Shown one piece after another: positions 32,617-33,464 of a stretch of DNA of 33,464 nt. Origin of the DNA: a virus. The number at the start of each line of letters is the position of its first letter. Position 1 is the stretch's first letter. The stretch spans positions 1-33,464 of the IMG/VR virus record IMGVR_UViG_3300017757_000055; one strand, 5' to 3'. The notes below the pieces were generated by a model, which made no database searches, had not been told where the DNA came from, and saw only the letters and a program-made list of their open reading frames with translations. The position numbers and the translations under genes were made by a program.

Positions 32617-33464
32617 TTAACATATTTGTGTCGGGTCTTCGCATAGCCCAACGGTCTCAGGTTCACATTGTATTACATAGTCGCAATATTGAGTACAAAA
32701 ATAATCATTCCATTTGATAGGGAAGTCCTTCGCTTTTAGTTCGCCCACAGTCTTTTCATAGGCCTTCATAAAGGCATTGACGGTTCGTAAAGATAAAGGC
32801 TCCATAGCAAATATACCCTGCGTTAAACCTGTTCCAACCACTTTCTTTTTTTGTCCTTCTAATGTAGTTAATAACTTTGCATCGGTAGCGTCAGGTGCTA
32901 TGTATAGAAAATGTGTTGGTCTGGGGTACTCGGTAAATTCTAACATGTATGTATAGAACGCTAACTCTCTACGGGTTCTGGACATTTTACCACTATTGAA
33001 GTTACCGGTTTTCAATTCAACCAATACTATTTTACCATCTTCGGTTCGCAGTAAGCCATCCATAGCACCCACCAAGTACACATCTAATCGCTCATCATAA
33101 ACGGTGATTTTTTGCTCGGCCATCAGTAATTCATATTTACCAATCTTTTCCTCCAACATCACTAACAAATCTGACATGACAGCAAAACCCATATCCCCAT
33201 CAACATCTTCTTCTTTAGCCACTTTGATAGTTTCTTCTTGAACCTTCGGGTCATTGGGTGCAACGATTAGAGGTTCCATAACTCGGTGAATCTTTGAACC
33301 ACGAATCATAGCATCAGATGGTGGCGGTCTAACATCTGGTAGTCCTATGTAATTCCACCAATACTTACGAGGACACATGTTGTATAACATAAAAGAAGAT
33401 TTACTAATCTTTAGAAATGTGTCTTCATCTATCTCGTGTGGGTTGTATGTTAGGGGTTGGGTCA
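32617..33464 (-). CDS. Cas4/RecB-like PD-(D/E)XK nuclease, 5' end beyond right edge (partial)
   Basis: The open frame continues past the internal ATG at 33390 to the right edge with no stop, adding at least 24 residues. These include ISKSSFMLYNMCPRKYWW, the N-terminal motif of Cas4/RecB-type nucleases, so ATG 33390 is not the real start. Counting from that ATG, the catalytic set is G31/H35 (RGSKIHRVME), D111, E125-x-K127 (VELKTGN) and E142 (RRELAFYTY). Cysteines C6, C232, C236 and C242 are the likely Fe-S cluster ligands. Expected activity is exonuclease trimming of DNA ends in recombination or replication. Confidence 0.9.
   Translation of the reverse strand, partial: TQPLTYNPHEIDEDTFLKISKSSFMLYNMCPRKYWWNYIGLPDVRPPPSDAMIRGSKIHRVMEPLIVAPNDPKVQEETIKVAKEEDVDGDMGFAVMSDLLVMLEEKIGKYELLMAEQKITVYDERLDVYLVGAMDGLLRTEDGKIVLVELKTGNFNSGKMSRTRRELAFYTYMLEFTEYPRPTHFLYIAPDATDAKLLTTLEGQKKKVVGTGLTQGIFAMEPLSLRTVNAFMKAYEKTVGELKAKDFPIKWNDYFCTQYCDYVIQCEPETVGLCEDPTQIC

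Noticed and set aside
1-33464. CRISPR array, integrase, insertion sequence or lysozyme
   Set aside because: No regularly spaced repeats, recombinase signature, transposase or muramidase motif was found on either strand.

Overview
The window reads as the structural half, plus one edge of the replication module, of a tailed double-stranded DNA virus with an HK97-type head and a long siphovirus-like tail. The host is most likely a marine archaeon. Supporting signs, all inference: a compact archaeo-eukaryotic primase with a PriL-like cysteine domain, a stand-alone XPF/Hef-type (ERCC4) nuclease, several tiny zinc-ribbon proteins, AT-rich intergenic regions with TATA-box-like elements about 25 nt before starts, and GGTGA/GAGGTGA ribosome binding sites. 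No peptidoglycan-degrading enzyme is recognisable, which fits a host without murein. Host phylum cannot be fixed from this sequence alone. No integrase, rRNA, tRNA, CRISPR array or insertion sequence was seen.

Layout. 1-701 (minus): a gene running off the left edge and a 130-aa helical unknown, separated by a hairpin/T-run terminator. 702-1016: a non-coding promoter region, then a 56-aa zinc-ribbon gene on plus. 1149-4211 (minus): packaging operon of a helix-turn-helix/calcineurin-type phosphoesterase, a 53-aa Cys-rich protein and the large terminase, coupled by overlapping starts and stops. 4212-4492: a divergent AT-rich promoter region. 4493-30464 (plus): one continuous late operon. It holds portal, a two-TM coiled-coil protein, a basic marine-phage-type protein, prohead protease with scaffold-like tail, decoration protein, major capsid protein, small head proteins, a fibre, a cluster of four tiny genes (two with membrane segments), a head-tail connector, a GNAT acetyltransferase, neck/tail completion proteins, tail tube, tail assembly chaperones joined by a probable -1 frameshift, tape measure, a 2302-aa tail-tip protein and a small membrane protein. 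30453-33464 (minus): replication/repair genes: ERCC4 nuclease, zinc ribbon, PriS-PriL-like primase, zinc ribbon, and a Cas4/RecB-like Fe-S nuclease cut by the right edge.

How the parts work together: terminase and phosphoesterase operon plus portal package DNA; protease, scaffold and capsid proteins build the head; connector and neck proteins join it to a tail whose length the tape measure sets; the minus-strand genes at the right prime DNA synthesis and process branched or broken DNA. Several genes under 60 codons are added here because they have good ribosome binding sites, overlap coupling or Cys motifs. The best-supported notable features are the CCCTTTG slippery site in the tail chaperone, the fused mini-primase, and the HTH-phosphoesterase/Cys-rich/terminase operon.
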